DNA of 64,000 nt, from positions 62,001 to 126,000 of the forward strand of contig JAKSZP010014544.1 of the NCBI GenBank assembly GCA_022478985.1, read 5' to 3'. Shown in pieces: positions 1-10,642 of this stretch (positions within the stretch are counted from its first letter, which is position 1; the number at the start of each line of letters is the position of its first letter). Both the position numbers and the translations under genes were made by a program. The notes below the pieces were generated by a model. That model did not search any database, had not been told where the DNA came from, and saw nothing but the letters and a program-made list of their open reading frames with translations. This DNA is from Massospora cicadina (lineage: Eukaryota; Entomophthoromycota; Entomophthoromycetes; Entomophthorales; Entomophthoraceae).

Positions 1-836
1 ATAAATTTTAGTGATAATCTGTGCATGTTTTCACATACTCTTCTATTTATTTTTAACAAGAATACCTCTGTTGGAATCATTTTAATGGCCAGAGCCCTTT
101 ACCCACTCTGGTCTAACTCCAAAGGTGGACGCAAGCCTGTCTCCCACATGCAGCTAATAAGGCTAAATTTGTGACGTCTTATTTTGCCACAGTTCACCTC
201 AGTGCTTACGCCACTTTCCACAGCTCTCAGGGACTCTTGTCTTTGATGGTTGTCGCCAGTTTGATGTAAGTTTTGTCTATAAAATTTATATGAAAAAATA
301 ATGTTGGGATTATGATATGACTAAATTATCTTGAAAGAACATGATTACAAGTCTGCATATTCACTAGGTGTTAAGTCCCTCTAGTAGATATGGGAGTTAA
401 CATTTCATATGTGATAATATTGTTCAGCAAAATTTCCTGAAAAATATTTATTAATTAGCTGGGTTTTGATCTTCCATATTAATAATGTTACATTGGGAAT
501 TGTCCCCAACAAAATAAGCAATTAACTTGTTGATCTTCATAATGACATTTTTTTGTTTTGTATGAGTCAATTTTGTTTTATTTACAATCAACTAAGGGTT
601 TTTTAGTTGCTAGGTGAGTGATGCCGCCTTTATAGCAACTGGCGATTTAACCTTTTGGTTATCTCAACTTTCTAGTTATGGGAAAAGCCCCATTACCTAA
701 GTATACTGCTAACCTGATAAGGGTGTATCACTGTGGTTGAACAAAGGCGTTTAATAATGACGTTCTTCATTTCAATTCAGAGAAAGGTGCGTTTGAGTTG
801 GAGGGAAGCCCAACCAACTGTAGGGAATTTTTAGTA
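1..836. other. AT-rich stretch upstream of element L integrase
   Basis: No open frame or RNA gene is supported here. By position it should hold the decayed reverse transcriptase and RNase H part of the chromovirus whose integrase starts at about 837, but I could not read convincing motifs. A short stretch on the minus strand near 90-120 resembles a tRNA A box but has no matching B box. Confidence 0.4.
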
Positions 837-1954
837 TGCAACCAAATGAAGCCAAATCGTCAACCTTTAGCGGGGTTGTTGGTACCTGTCCATAAGGCTG
901 AAGGGCCCTAGACTTCCCTATTGGTGGATTTTATTGTAGAACTACCTGTCTCAGATGGTTACGATGCCATCATGGTGGTGGTGGACTGGATTACAAAGTT
1001 CGCCCACTTCATTCCTTTCAGAACTACAATAACCGCAGTTGATATGGCTAGGCTTTTCATCACGCATGTGTTTGCGCTCCATGGAGTTCCCCAAGAGATT
1101 ATCAGTGACTGGGGACACCAGTTTACCTCTGTCTTTTGGAAGAGTTGTGTAAGACTCTCCAGATTCGCCCTTGCCATTCGACTGCCTATTACCCACAATC
1201 AGATATGCAGACTGAACGAGTAAACCAGTGCTTGGAGCAGTTCCTGCAGTGTTACACCGCCGCAGATCATTCATATTGGGCTTCTGACCTTCCCATGGCC
1301 CAGTTTAGCTATAATAATACCTTACACTCCTCAATTGGTTGTTCCCCATTTTCGCCAGCCATGGCTTTAACCCCTCCTTTAACATTGAGCCCAGCTGTAG
1401 GTCTAAGGTTGAAGCGGTGGTGGATTTTACCAAGACAATCAAGAAGGTCCACCAGGGGGTTTCCACAATCTTGGAGGCGGCTATGCAGGTGTATAAGGAG
1501 AAAGCTGATGGGAAGCGCCAAGTGGGTCCTGCATACAAGGAAGGGGATCTCAGGATGCTGGATGCTCGTAACATCCCTACCAAGCAGCCATGTAAGAAGC
1601 TGGAACTGAAGAGGATTGGCCCCTACCGCGTTGTTAGAAAGGAGGGCCATGCCTCATACCAGCTAGATCTCCCCCTCATTCCAGATCATCTCTGTGTTTC
1701 ATGAGAGCAAACTGAAGCTGTTCAAGGGCCCCCCATCAGAGACTCCTGAGGTCTATCTCGTGGATGGGGCGCCAGAGTGGGAAGTGGAAGAAATAGTTGC
1801 CTCCCGCCATGTTAAAAGAATACTTGAGTACCTGGTATCCTGGAAGGGCTTTGATGCTTCAGAGAACAGTTGGGTTCCAGTGCGCGACTGTGTGCATGCC
1901 CAAGATCTTATTGATGCCTTCCACAAGCGTTTCCCCCAGGCTGCTGGATCCTAA
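837..1954 (+). pseudogene. Ty3/chromovirus integrase and chromodomain, frameshifted (element L)
   Basis: This is the end of a pol polyprotein. It begins with the last zinc-finger cysteine and linker (CNQMKPNRQPLAGLL), then an in-frame TAG at 909-911, then the integrase core. The core shows VDFIVELP with the first acidic residue, IISDWGHQF with the second, and QTERVNQCLEQF with the glutamate. The frame changes at least three times (921-1140, 1136-1340, 1339-1704, 1694-1954). The last segment is a chromodomain (EWEVEEIV, LVSWKGFDASENSWVP), which in chromoviruses steers integration toward modified chromatin. The protein then ends with AHKNFSLAQ-like text outside the chromodomain, which is also present in element H and shows the two are related. 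The element cannot encode a working protein. Its 5' half lies outside the window or is unreadable. Confidence 0.88.
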
Positions 1955-2042
1955 CCTAAACTGACCGTTGCTGCCATGAAGTTGGCCCCTGCTCATAAGA
2001 ACTTTTCCCTTGCGCAAGCCCCTGGAGGGGGTTGAGCCCCAT

Positions 2043-2058
2043 CAGGAGGAGAGGGTAA
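2043..2058 (+). other. Polypurine tract of element L
   Basis: The purine-rich run AGGAGGAGAGGGTAA sits directly before TGTCATG, the likely first bases of the 3' LTR. A tract in this position primes plus-strand DNA synthesis in Ty3 elements. The reading is by position and composition only. Confidence 0.6.
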
Positions 2059-3030
2059 TGTCATGTGCACATGACATCATAGTGGGGACCAACCCCAAAG
2101 ATAAGGCTGGGCGCCAGGAGGCCCAGAAAATGAAGCTACAGGCCCTCCCTGACCTGAAACACCCTAGACCAACGCATGTTTTGGCAAAATATGCCCAGGT
2201 TAGGACTAGTGGTGTGCCAAATGCCCAGCCCCTCACAATGGCCCAGAATTAAAACGGATGGTTTACTGATTTAACGCTGACGGTTCCATTTGGTTCGTTG
2301 AGGATGGGGTTTTGAAACCCATTCCACTTATGAAATAGCGCGTTTGGATCAAATCAACTTCAATAAAGCACTTGAGTGAAGTCAGTTTTAGCTTATTTAA
2401 CTAATTCAGATGGAATCGTCGCCCTATTGGTGGGTCAGTGCTTTGGTCCACTGCAGCGAACCCCATATTCCTCCATTGATGCTTAAATGTGTTTACTTCA
2501 ACCAACATTCCTTATTGGTTGAATTCCCAAATAAAATTCCCCAAGTTTTACCATTTTTTAATATGTTGCTCCGAACAATCCTGTGTGCAGACCCCTTCGA
2601 GGAGGTCTCATGCTCCATTAACCTTGCCATATTAAACACAATCCATATTCTCACCTCGCACACTGTTGGTTTGCCCAGGTACCCTCCAACCTGGGTCATT
2701 TACCCTTCTCTCCATGCACACCGTGACACTTTTGGCTGTGTAATTCTGGCATTTCTATGTTTAAGCTGTCATTGCTCCAGCATCCTCTGCTGGGCACTAG
2801 CAACTGTAATATTAATGATTAGTTTCCTTGCGTTGGCTCTGTGCACCGTGACCCACCACGCTGGAAACAGGAGAGTTATAGACACACTCCTTACACCAAC
2901 CTGATGAGGAAAATTATTGTTTTGTGCTACCTGGAGGGTGAATACAGCAGTAACAACTGCTATTTCCTAGTGATGCGCCAACGGAAGAGTTGGTCGCTGA
3001 GCTCCATATATATTCCCTTGAAAGTTGTTT
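2059..3030 (+). repeat. Probable 3' LTR of element L, right end not resolved
   Basis: The sequence starts TGTCATG right after the polypurine tract, as a chromovirus LTR would. I could not find the matching terminal CA or a target duplication, so the right end is arbitrary and set at the duplication that borders LINE J. An uninterrupted 164-codon frame at 2410-2904 (+) has several hydrophobic stretches and no recognisable domain. I treat it as chance within LTR-like DNA. Confidence 0.4.
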
Positions 3031-3049
3031 AATAAGGCAGATTCTTTTA

Positions 3050-3973
3050 TTTAACCTAAGTAAGCTGACCAGGGGATGAGCAATACTGAAATACATAAGG
3101 GGATAGGGGAAGGCGAAGTGGAACTGAATTAGGCACCCCAGAGTAGACGAGCTACCCCTGTTGCCAGCTGGTACCGCCAGGTGTGGGAGGCTGGGGGTTG
3201 AGTATGCTACTCCAATGGGGTCTCCCCTGTTATGGAGCAGGTGTGGGGAAGGTGTCCATGTGTAGAAACCATTCTGGGAACCATGACTCTTTGAGCCTTT
3301 GCTGTCTTAGCTTCATGTATCCATAAAGCCATGCTTGCAATTGTCCAGTAGGTGAACGTGGAATTTACTGATTATCCCATGGATGGTTGGTACGGTACCC
3401 TTGAATGCATCCAAAGCAATAGTGCAGATTATCCACATTGCAATGGTTACTATTAGGGATTAGGGTAGGTGGTATTGGGGATTTGAGCTGGAGCACGAGG
3501 AAGCTCCTGGAGATAGAAAATTCCTGGTTATTTTGGATCCTAAGCAGGCGTGCAACTTCCCGCCACATGGCTCTATATGGGGGGCGTGCTTCAAGGCGGT
3601 GATGTAGGGTGCCATCCCCTCCAAACACTGCGCACTCCACATGGAGAGAGTTGGAGTGATCTGCTGTTCTGTAGGTTTTTCTGAGGCAGCGTCAGGTGTT
3701 AGCTCTTAACCTTGGCTGGAGGAGCAGATGATGTGTTAGCCTCCATATCGCCTTCTGCGTTGTGAGGTCATATGGGATGTCTAGAGCATCCAGGTAGTCA
3801 ATATTTGCTATATATGGGGCCACATAGTGTGTGTCCCTCTGGGGGTTGTCCTCTGGGTTCCTTAGCGTGAAGTGGGCTCTGAGCCTGCCCTTTCTCTTAC
3901 TGGTGCCTGTGAGTGTGACAAACCCCATGTGTCAAATGGTGCAGAGGAAGTGTTTAGATGTAGGGGAGATCAT
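3050..3973 (-). mobile_element. 5'-truncated LINE J
   Basis: Minus-strand copy of only the last 0.9 kb of the main LINE family. Its 3' end, at the left, carries the family signature (CCCTGGTCAGC then TTAAATAAAA). It is bracketed by a 19 bp imperfect target duplication, AATAAGGCAGATTCTTTTA at 3031-3049 and AATAAAGCAGAATCTTGTA at 3974-3992 (16 of 19 match). Truncation at the 5' end with an intact 3' end is the usual product of incomplete target-primed reverse transcription. It is the only clearly truncated member of the main family in the window. Confidence 0.88.
3365..3928 (-). pseudogene. LINE J ORF2 C-terminal fragment
   Basis: Two minus-strand pieces (3692-3928, then 3365-3640) read as the end of the LINE ORF2 protein. 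The first holds the conserved IDYLDALDIPYDLTTQKAIW segment. The second holds the degraded zinc-binding region (CAVFGGDGTLHHRLE, where one of the metal-binding cysteines is altered) and then WREVARLL. No endonuclease or reverse transcriptase part remains. It matches LINE K more closely than LINEs A, B, D and E, which suggests an older subfamily. Confidence 0.8.
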
Positions 3974-3992
3974 AATAAAGCAGAATCTTGTA

Positions 3993-5373
3993 GATAAATT
4001 TTATAAGTTTATTATATTATTATTATTATTTGATTACTGTCAAGTTCTTTGCAATTTCTGAATCAAGAGAAGAACCACTGAACCTAATATAAGGTTAAGT
4101 TCTACAAAGAAAGGGATATTAATTCACCAAGAAGTCCACTGAACTATAATTGCCAGATAAGTCCATGGATAGACCTCTAAATCAGATTTAAAAGTTAAGT
4201 CTTAAGAATAAAAGTTCTTTTAGAACCTTAAACCTGCTGGTAGTAGGTTAATTTCTGTTGTTATCCAGAAGTTGCCAACTTCAGAAGATAAATTGTAGGG
4301 AAAAGAATTCCCTTAATATCTGGAGGAATTATTGATTACTTTTCACAAGTGGGTTAAAGTAAAATTGTTGTAACTGTTCAAAAGAGAATCCTTAGCAGAA
4401 GAAATATTGGTTGTGAACTACTCAGCTGGATACTAGTCTCCATACTAGTATCAATCACCTACATATTTATCAGATCTTATCTACACATGATAATTGCACA
4501 TATAAATAGCACAGTGCAAGAAACCTTTGGGAGCTGAAAGGAGCTTTATTTTTAAAAGATCAAAGTCTCAAACTTACATATTGGTGCTCATTCCAAAGTT
4601 GAGATTTGAGTGCTGGAGTTCTCATTTTTACACGTAACCCATATTGTTTAAGACGTTGAATCTTAAATCTGGGTCAATTTGCCTTGTTGCTAAAGCTTTT
4701 GCCTGGTGCTTTCCCTTCTGCGGCCTCCTGCTCTCCATATTCCCTGACGAATTGGGCTGAAATATCAGTGAATGTCTCACTGATAGTACCAATTAGAATT
4801 GATACGTTGCTTCATCTAATTTGGTATTTGTTAGTTAGATTTCATCTTCAGCGTTTTGGACCTTCTCAACTATTTGTTATGCATATTGATAGGCTACCTC
4901 TTTTACAATTTCAGGGGTAATCCCCTTTGATCTTGATCTAGTTGTCATGTTTACATCTTGGTAAACTATTTAATAAAGAGAATAAAAGTCAGACTCGTCC
5001 ACAAATAGTTCTGACTTGTCCAAATCATTAGGTTTATCAGGGGAACTTGACCACCTGCAGTTCTAGATTTTCCCACAACTATACTGCATGATTTTTATTA
5101 CCTTTTATAATTTCCTTTTTCTCCTTGCTGAATAGGTTAATTTAAACCTATGGCTTTCGCTTCTACAACTGTTGGTGAAATATTCAGGTTGGCCCATTTA
5201 TTGCAACTCAAACTTGGCTTTTGGGGTCTAGATCCTTCAAACTGCTTTTCTTGATTCCCATGATTATTGTGATTTATAAATTTATCAGGAGTTCAGCTCA
5301 AATTCTTATTGTTATTTTCCAGATTGCTTAGCTTATAAGCCCAGTTTTTTGCGTCAAAAGTCTCTGACAGCAC
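3993..5373. other. Old AT-rich DNA between LINEs J and K
   Basis: No sound gene is present. A (TTA)n run lies near 4008-4031. Minus-strand translation around 5060-5340 gives asparagine- and lysine-rich text that could be the decayed end of a gag gene continuing from 10643-12898, because LINE K interrupts this DNA between 5373 and 10643. The plus-strand frame at 4684-4920 has no recognisable content. Confidence 0.45.
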
Positions 5374-5537
5374 CTTCAGATACTCTTTATTTAACTGAGG
5401 TAAGCCGACCAGGGGACAGAAATTACCAAATATATGTGAAACTAAGAGAATAACTAACTAATATAAAAATTGGGCACCCCAGGGTACTCAAGTTACCCCT
5501 GTTGCCAGCGGGACTGCCAGTTATGGGGGTTGGTGCA

Positions 5538-8500
5538 CTACTCTGAGAGGGTTTCCCCTGCTATGGAGCAGTTGTGAAGGAAAGGGTCTGTGTGGAGGAA
5601 CCAGAGTGGGAACCATGATTCTATGGGCGCTTTTTGTCTTGGTCTCATATATCCATAGAGCCAGGCTTGGAAGTGCTCTAGTAAGTGGACATGGAATCTG
5701 TTAATAATCCCATAAATGGTTGAGACCGTGCCCTTGAACGCATCTAATGCAATTGTGTGTATTGTCCACATTGCAATGGGTATTATTAGGGAGCGGAGTG
5801 TAGATGGGATTGGTGACTCGATCTGGAGCGCAAAGATACTCTTTGATATCGAGAATTCCTGTTCATTTTGAATCTTGAGCAGGCGTGCAACTTCCTGCCA
5901 TATAGCTTTAGTTGGGGGCATGTTTCTAGGCGGTGATGTAGGGATCCCTCCCCTCCACATACTGCACATGTTTTGTGGAGGGAGTTAGAGCGGTCCGCCA
6001 TCCTATAGGTCCTTCTCAAACATCTCCAGGCGTTTTCTCTTATCCTTGGCTGTAGGAGTGGGTGGTGTGTCATTTTCCACATTGCTTTCTGTGTGGTTAA
6101 ATCATAGGGAATGTCCAGGATATCTAGGTATTCTATCCTAGCTATGCTTGGGGTTGTTGCGAGCATATCCCTCTGGGGGTGGTTTTCTTAGTTTCTTAAT
6201 TTGAATTGGGGGCTGGGTCGTCCCCTTCCCTGAATAGTGCCCATGTTCTCTATGGTCCATCCCATATGGCGGATAGTTCGGAGGATATGTTTGAAATGAG
6301 GGGAGGTTCCATGTGGACCCGTTGCAGTAGGGTGCTTGGCAAGGTATGAAAGTAGTCTGGGTGGACTATGTGGGTTGGTTTATTTGAGCGCCTGTGCAAA
6401 GTTATTCCTTGCTGCTCTGGGCCATTGTTGTTGCGGGAGTTCTGGAGCAAGGATTTCCTTTATCCAGGCACCTAGGATGTGATTGGCATGGCTCTCAAAA
6501 TCTATTAGTCCCATGCCTCCGCTTGAGCGTGGGCCAAATAGTGTTTCCATCCGTATAGGAGGGTGAGAGCCAGGCCACAGCCAGCCCTGGTAAAGCGCAA
6601 ATTGAGGTTATAAAGGTAGGTGAGAAGGCTATTGCATGGGCCTAGTACCACAGTATTGGGAGGATGAGCGAGTTAGCAACTGTAACTCGTCCTGTTAGTC
6701 CTGGGGTTCTTCCCTGGAGGGAGGCTACGCGTTTGGATACCCGTTATAACAGGTTACTTTCCATTGTCTCATTAGCATATCCCCCTGATTCTAGCCAGAT
6801 TCCAAGGTGTTGGACAGGAGTGGTGGTGGGAGGTGTTGCAAAGGGTAAAATAATTGGGTTTTTCTTCGAGTGTTGGTGTGAGGTTCTGATGTTGTGGCCC
6901 AATTGTTTGTGTATTTGCCTAAGAGGATGATTTCTGTCTTCCTTTTGTTGAGCGATGCATTGCTCACCTTGGAGTATTCCTCTAGAGTGTGTTCCAGTTG
7001 TCAGGCATCTTCATTGTTTGCTATACCTTACGCAGTCATCCGCAAAGGCCAGTATCTTGACTGTTGTTTGTCCTTGTGCGGTTATCCCCATGAGACGTGA
7101 TTCAGTTACTCAGAGGAGTGGGTCAAAGCTGAAATTGTATAGCAGTGGGCTGAGGGGATCCCCTTGTTTGAGCCCTCTGTGTGGTTTAATCTTGTTTGTT
7201 AGGAATCCAGGGCCGCATACAGCCATGGTTGCAGATTCTGTTAGGAGCATCGCCCATTTTATGAATCTTGGTGGGAGTTTGAAGGCATGTAGACATTCTT
7301 TTAGGTATGGCCAGCTAATACGGTCATACGCCTTTTCCTGATCCAAAAAGACCAGGGTACCAGTTGCTTTGTATTGGCAAATGTTTGCAACAGGCTGTAT
7401 GTTGTTCCAGATCGAACGCCCTGGTATAAACCCAAACTGGTTGGGTGATAGGACGTCAGATGCAATTGCGCCTAATCTAGCTGCTAGAATTTTTGTTAGA
7501 ATTTTTGTTAGAATTTTTGTGTCAGTGTTGGAGAGTGCAATTGGGCGCCAGTTGGCCAGGTCCAACTTGTCACCCTTTTTATATAAGGTTATAACGTAGG
7601 ATTCATGGCCTCCTGGTAGTAGGCGTGTTTCCAACAAACTCTGGTTCATTGATGCTAATAGGAGGGGGGCAATTTGTTAAAATATTTTTTGTAAAATTTG
7701 TAGGGTATCTCATCAGGCCCTGGGCATTTCCTACGTGGTGCACCGCGAATTGTTTCCCAAAGCTCCTCCCATGTAATAAGGGATAGTATATTGTAATTTG
7801 GTGTTGTACTTTGTATCTTGGCAGTTTGAATAAATTCTTTAATTTTTTGTGGATCTGTTGACATATCGCAATATAATTTGGTGTAATAGCAGTGTACTTC
7901 CACCTTGACCTCCTCAGGGTCAGTTGCCACGGTGCCGTTGGTCTTGTGGACCTGTGTGCATGTGGGCTGGTTTCTGCGGGAGTGGAATTGGCAGAAAAAG
8001 TATGTTGAACAGGTTTCACCTTCCTTTATGAACTTACCTTTGTTCAATACTTTGATTCTATGTTGGTGTTCGAAGATGAGATTATTAAATTGGGCTGAAA
8101 TTTCTGCCCATTTGCGTCCCCAATTAGGGCTATAGCTAGATCTCAGAGTATTTATTTCCAGGTGGTCTAGTTCTGCCAAGGTACGCTTGATTGTGGCTGT
8201 GTCCGCGGTGTACTTGCATGATGCAATATGTCAGGTTTTGTCAATTAAATCTTTTTTGAAATTTTCCCATGTTCCAATGGGATCTAAAGTGAATGGGGCT
8301 GTGAATTCTGGGTTTGTAGCCTTGTTTTCAACCCAGTCAAATATCTCGGGCAATTTTATATTTTCTGGGTGAAGCTTTCTCCAAGGCGACACCTGTGTGT
8401 GGGATTGGGTTGGCGCTAACTGCACCGTAACTAATCAGTGATCAGAAAAATTGATCTTTTTTGTTGTAAATTTGGAGATTCTTGAGTGGTGGGATTGTGG

Positions 8501-9102
8501 GATGAGGATGTGGTCAATACAACTCATTGATATGAGTAGTCCCTCACATATGTTGGGTCTTGTCATGTGGGGAAGGATTGGTGAATTGGGGGGAAGAGCA
8601 TCCTGTAATCCAAGAGATGCCTTCATTGTGCGATATTCAATGTGTCCAGGTGGGTATCCCCTGGGATTAGGCCATCGATCTGTATTGGGGTTATCCCAGC
8701 AGTTGAAATCGCCTAACATGTGATATCTTGTGGGAGGGTGAGAGTAGAAATTTTTTTCAAAAAAAATTTTCTCTCAGTTGCAGTGCATGGTGCGTAGATA
8801 CATGCTAACTAAATTATTTCAGCTTGGCATGTGATTGTTGCTACCAGGACTTGACCGTGAAAGTGTGATGATGAATTTGTAATTTTAAATTTTTTGTTGT
8901 TTTGGACTATCACCCCACAGTGAGACGTCCATACTGATTGTGATGGTGCGACCCTGGTTGACCAGGATTCTTCTTCCCTTTGTAGGCAGTGGGTTTCTTG
9001 GATGGCCAAGATGTCTACAAGAGGTTTTCGCAGGAATGACAGCTTTTTGGCTTGGGACATATGAGCCCTGGCTCCCGCGATGTTTAATGTCCTTATTGAC
9101 AC
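5538..9102 (-). pseudogene. LINE K ORF2: endonuclease, reverse transcriptase and zinc C-terminus
   Basis: ORF2 makes the enzyme that nicks the target and copies the LINE RNA. The start at 9102 (MSIRTLNIAGA) leads into the APE endonuclease: DILAIQETHC, HCGVIVQ, an in-frame stop near 8800, then LGDFNCW (8719 region), SCIDHILIP and NFSDH. The linker (8179-8425) is followed by the reverse transcriptase with KCPGPDEIPYKFY, WRPIALSNTDTK, QFGFIPGRS, LVFLDQEKAYDRISW (motif A), GLKQGDPLSPLLYNF (motif B) and AFADDCV (motif C, near 7040). A 12 bp repeat adds an extra TKIL in the 7485-7520 region. The C-terminus has the zinc-like CAVCGGEGSLHHRLETC and the WTIHTIALDAF motif. There are several frame changes, so it is inactive. 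Confidence 0.88.
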
Positions 9103-9315
9103 TGAGGTGTCCGTGGTGCCTCAGGAGCAGTTGGGGGGACCCTCTGGTTCTATCCCACCGCGGCTCATTTTGGCCATGCTCCGTGTCTGCACTCCAACTC
9201 TTTTACTGCCATTGTTGGTTCCCTTGATCTGACCCAATGATTCAAGGGAATTGCAGTTTTTTGCATTTGCGTCAACTTTTCCTGCACAGGTCTCATGTTG
9301 ATTTGATGCGGGTTG

Positions 9316-10542
9316 TTAATTGGATTTTATATTTTTGAGGTTCAACTTTGTTGCATTGTGCACCGCATTTTCACCCAAATTGCGGTTGCATTGTTCCTCA
9401 GTATGTGCATGACTGATGATGCTTTGTGGCTCAGTCTGGTTATTGTGAAAATTTTCAACCTGGGCATATTGTTCTGATTGGTTGGTTCGGTGAATATCTG
9501 AAATATCCTCCTGAATTTGTCCATGGTTAATGGAAGATTCCGCGTGTGCCGCCACTTCAGCCGCTGCTCTCTTGTGGGCTTTTTGTGCTGCTTTACGCTG
9601 ATTACTTGTAACTGGGTCCACGATGGAGTATAGTCCAGCTTCACCCCAGCGGAATAGGTGGTGGCATCAGTCATTTTGGCGAAGTTTTCATTATCTTCGT
9701 CCATAGCTTCTTCACAAAAATCATTTTCCATTAAGCCCTCTTTTAGGGCATGCATGTTCCTTGTGGCCCAGTGAGCCACAGTGGTTGCAAATGGGTGGTG
9801 CGCGTTCCGGTGTAACTCAGAATGCAGCTGACTGGCCCCCATCTGCGAAGTGAAATTCTGCTGTGTGGGGAATTCTGGATAAATCCTCTTCCACTTCTGG
9901 TAAGGGGTTGATTACAGCAATAGCTTTTCCTGTGCACAAGTTGGGCATTAGGCGAAATTGCTGTGATTCAAGTTGTTGGATTTCTCCATAGGCCACAAGA
10001 CCTTTGCAGAGCTCCTCCTCAATTACCTTACAAGGAAGGTTGGTGGGGAGTTAGTCAAAGGAGATGAACAAAGAATTCGCTTTGTTCCATCTGGTATGCG
10101 CGGTGCGCACAATTTTTTTGCCCTCAGGGAGGGCAATTTCCACGCAGATTTTTGCTGCGGCATCAGCTTCATCAACTGTTACAAAACCAATATTGATCCA
10201 GCCGTGGCCCATGTTGTTGGTGGCTACGTACACCGCGTGAGGGAAAAGTGAGGGCTGTGCCTCACATGTTTTCTCCCACAGGGTCGGTGACTCATCCCCA
10301 AGGAAGAGTCTGATCATGTGTTCCACCTTTGACAAAGGTTAATTTAATTGAATGTACATGTATTGCGCGTGCTTTACAGTAAATATCATAAACCCAGACG
10401 GTGTCTGAGTTTGCAATTTTTTTATGGCTTGGGTTCCTGGTCCCCCTCCAGGGCGTTTCTTGCCCTTAGTTGCACCGTTAAGCGCACTGCTTTCCGCGAC
10501 GCTCGCCCATGTTGTATTATTTTTGTTATTGAAGTCGCCCAT
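9316..10542 (-). pseudogene. LINE K ORF1: RNA-binding-like protein with CCHC knuckle
   Basis: The first protein of the LINE, expected to coat its RNA. It starts at 10542 (MGDFNNKNNTTWASVAES), continues with the conserved core (LFPHAVYVATNNMGHGWINIGF, then RTAHTRWNKANSLF, then LVAYGEIQQLESQQFRLMPN). It reaches a complete CX2CX4HX4C knuckle readable as ICNHCGSLGHKEHAC near 9745-9800. The charged tail (9316-9621) is alanine- and histidine-rich. Frame changes occur near 10340, 10050 and 9740. The six-base C/T run before the knuckle is kept, unlike in LINEs B, D and E. Confidence 0.82.
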
Positions 10543-10642
10543 CTTTCCTGTGTGTGATTATCCAAATTTACTGTTTGAATCAAAATTGTAGTAACTAAAG
10601 TTATTGTTACGAGAAAGAAAAGTGATCATCCTCAGATACTCT

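Larger units (their letters stand above)
5387..10629 (-). mobile_element. Full-length but decayed LINE K
   Basis: A 5.24 kb minus-strand LINE. The 5' end at about 10629 begins with the family leader (CTTTCTCGT-like bases), followed by ORF1, ORF2 and the 3' tail (CCCTGGTCGGC, then TTAAATAAAG) near 5390-5420. The imperfect duplication CTTCAGATACTCT at 5374-5386 and CCTCAGATACTCT at 10630-10642 (12 of 13) fixes both ends. Domain order matches LINEs A-E, but the protein sequence is clearly more distant, so K and J look like an older subfamily. Confidence 0.9.

Noticed and set aside
60..125. Possible second tRNA-derived SINE (GAGTGGGTAAAG on the minus strand)
   Set aside because: Only a distorted A box is present. 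The B-box candidate matches poorly, and I found neither the LINE-like tail nor a target duplication.
2410..2904. Uninterrupted 164-codon plus-strand frame with hydrophobic segments
   Set aside because: No domain, no homologous partner in the window, and it lies inside a probable LTR, so chance is the simpler reading.
4008..4031. (TTA)n microsatellite
   Set aside because: Short and ordinary in AT-rich DNA. Noted only within the regional entry.
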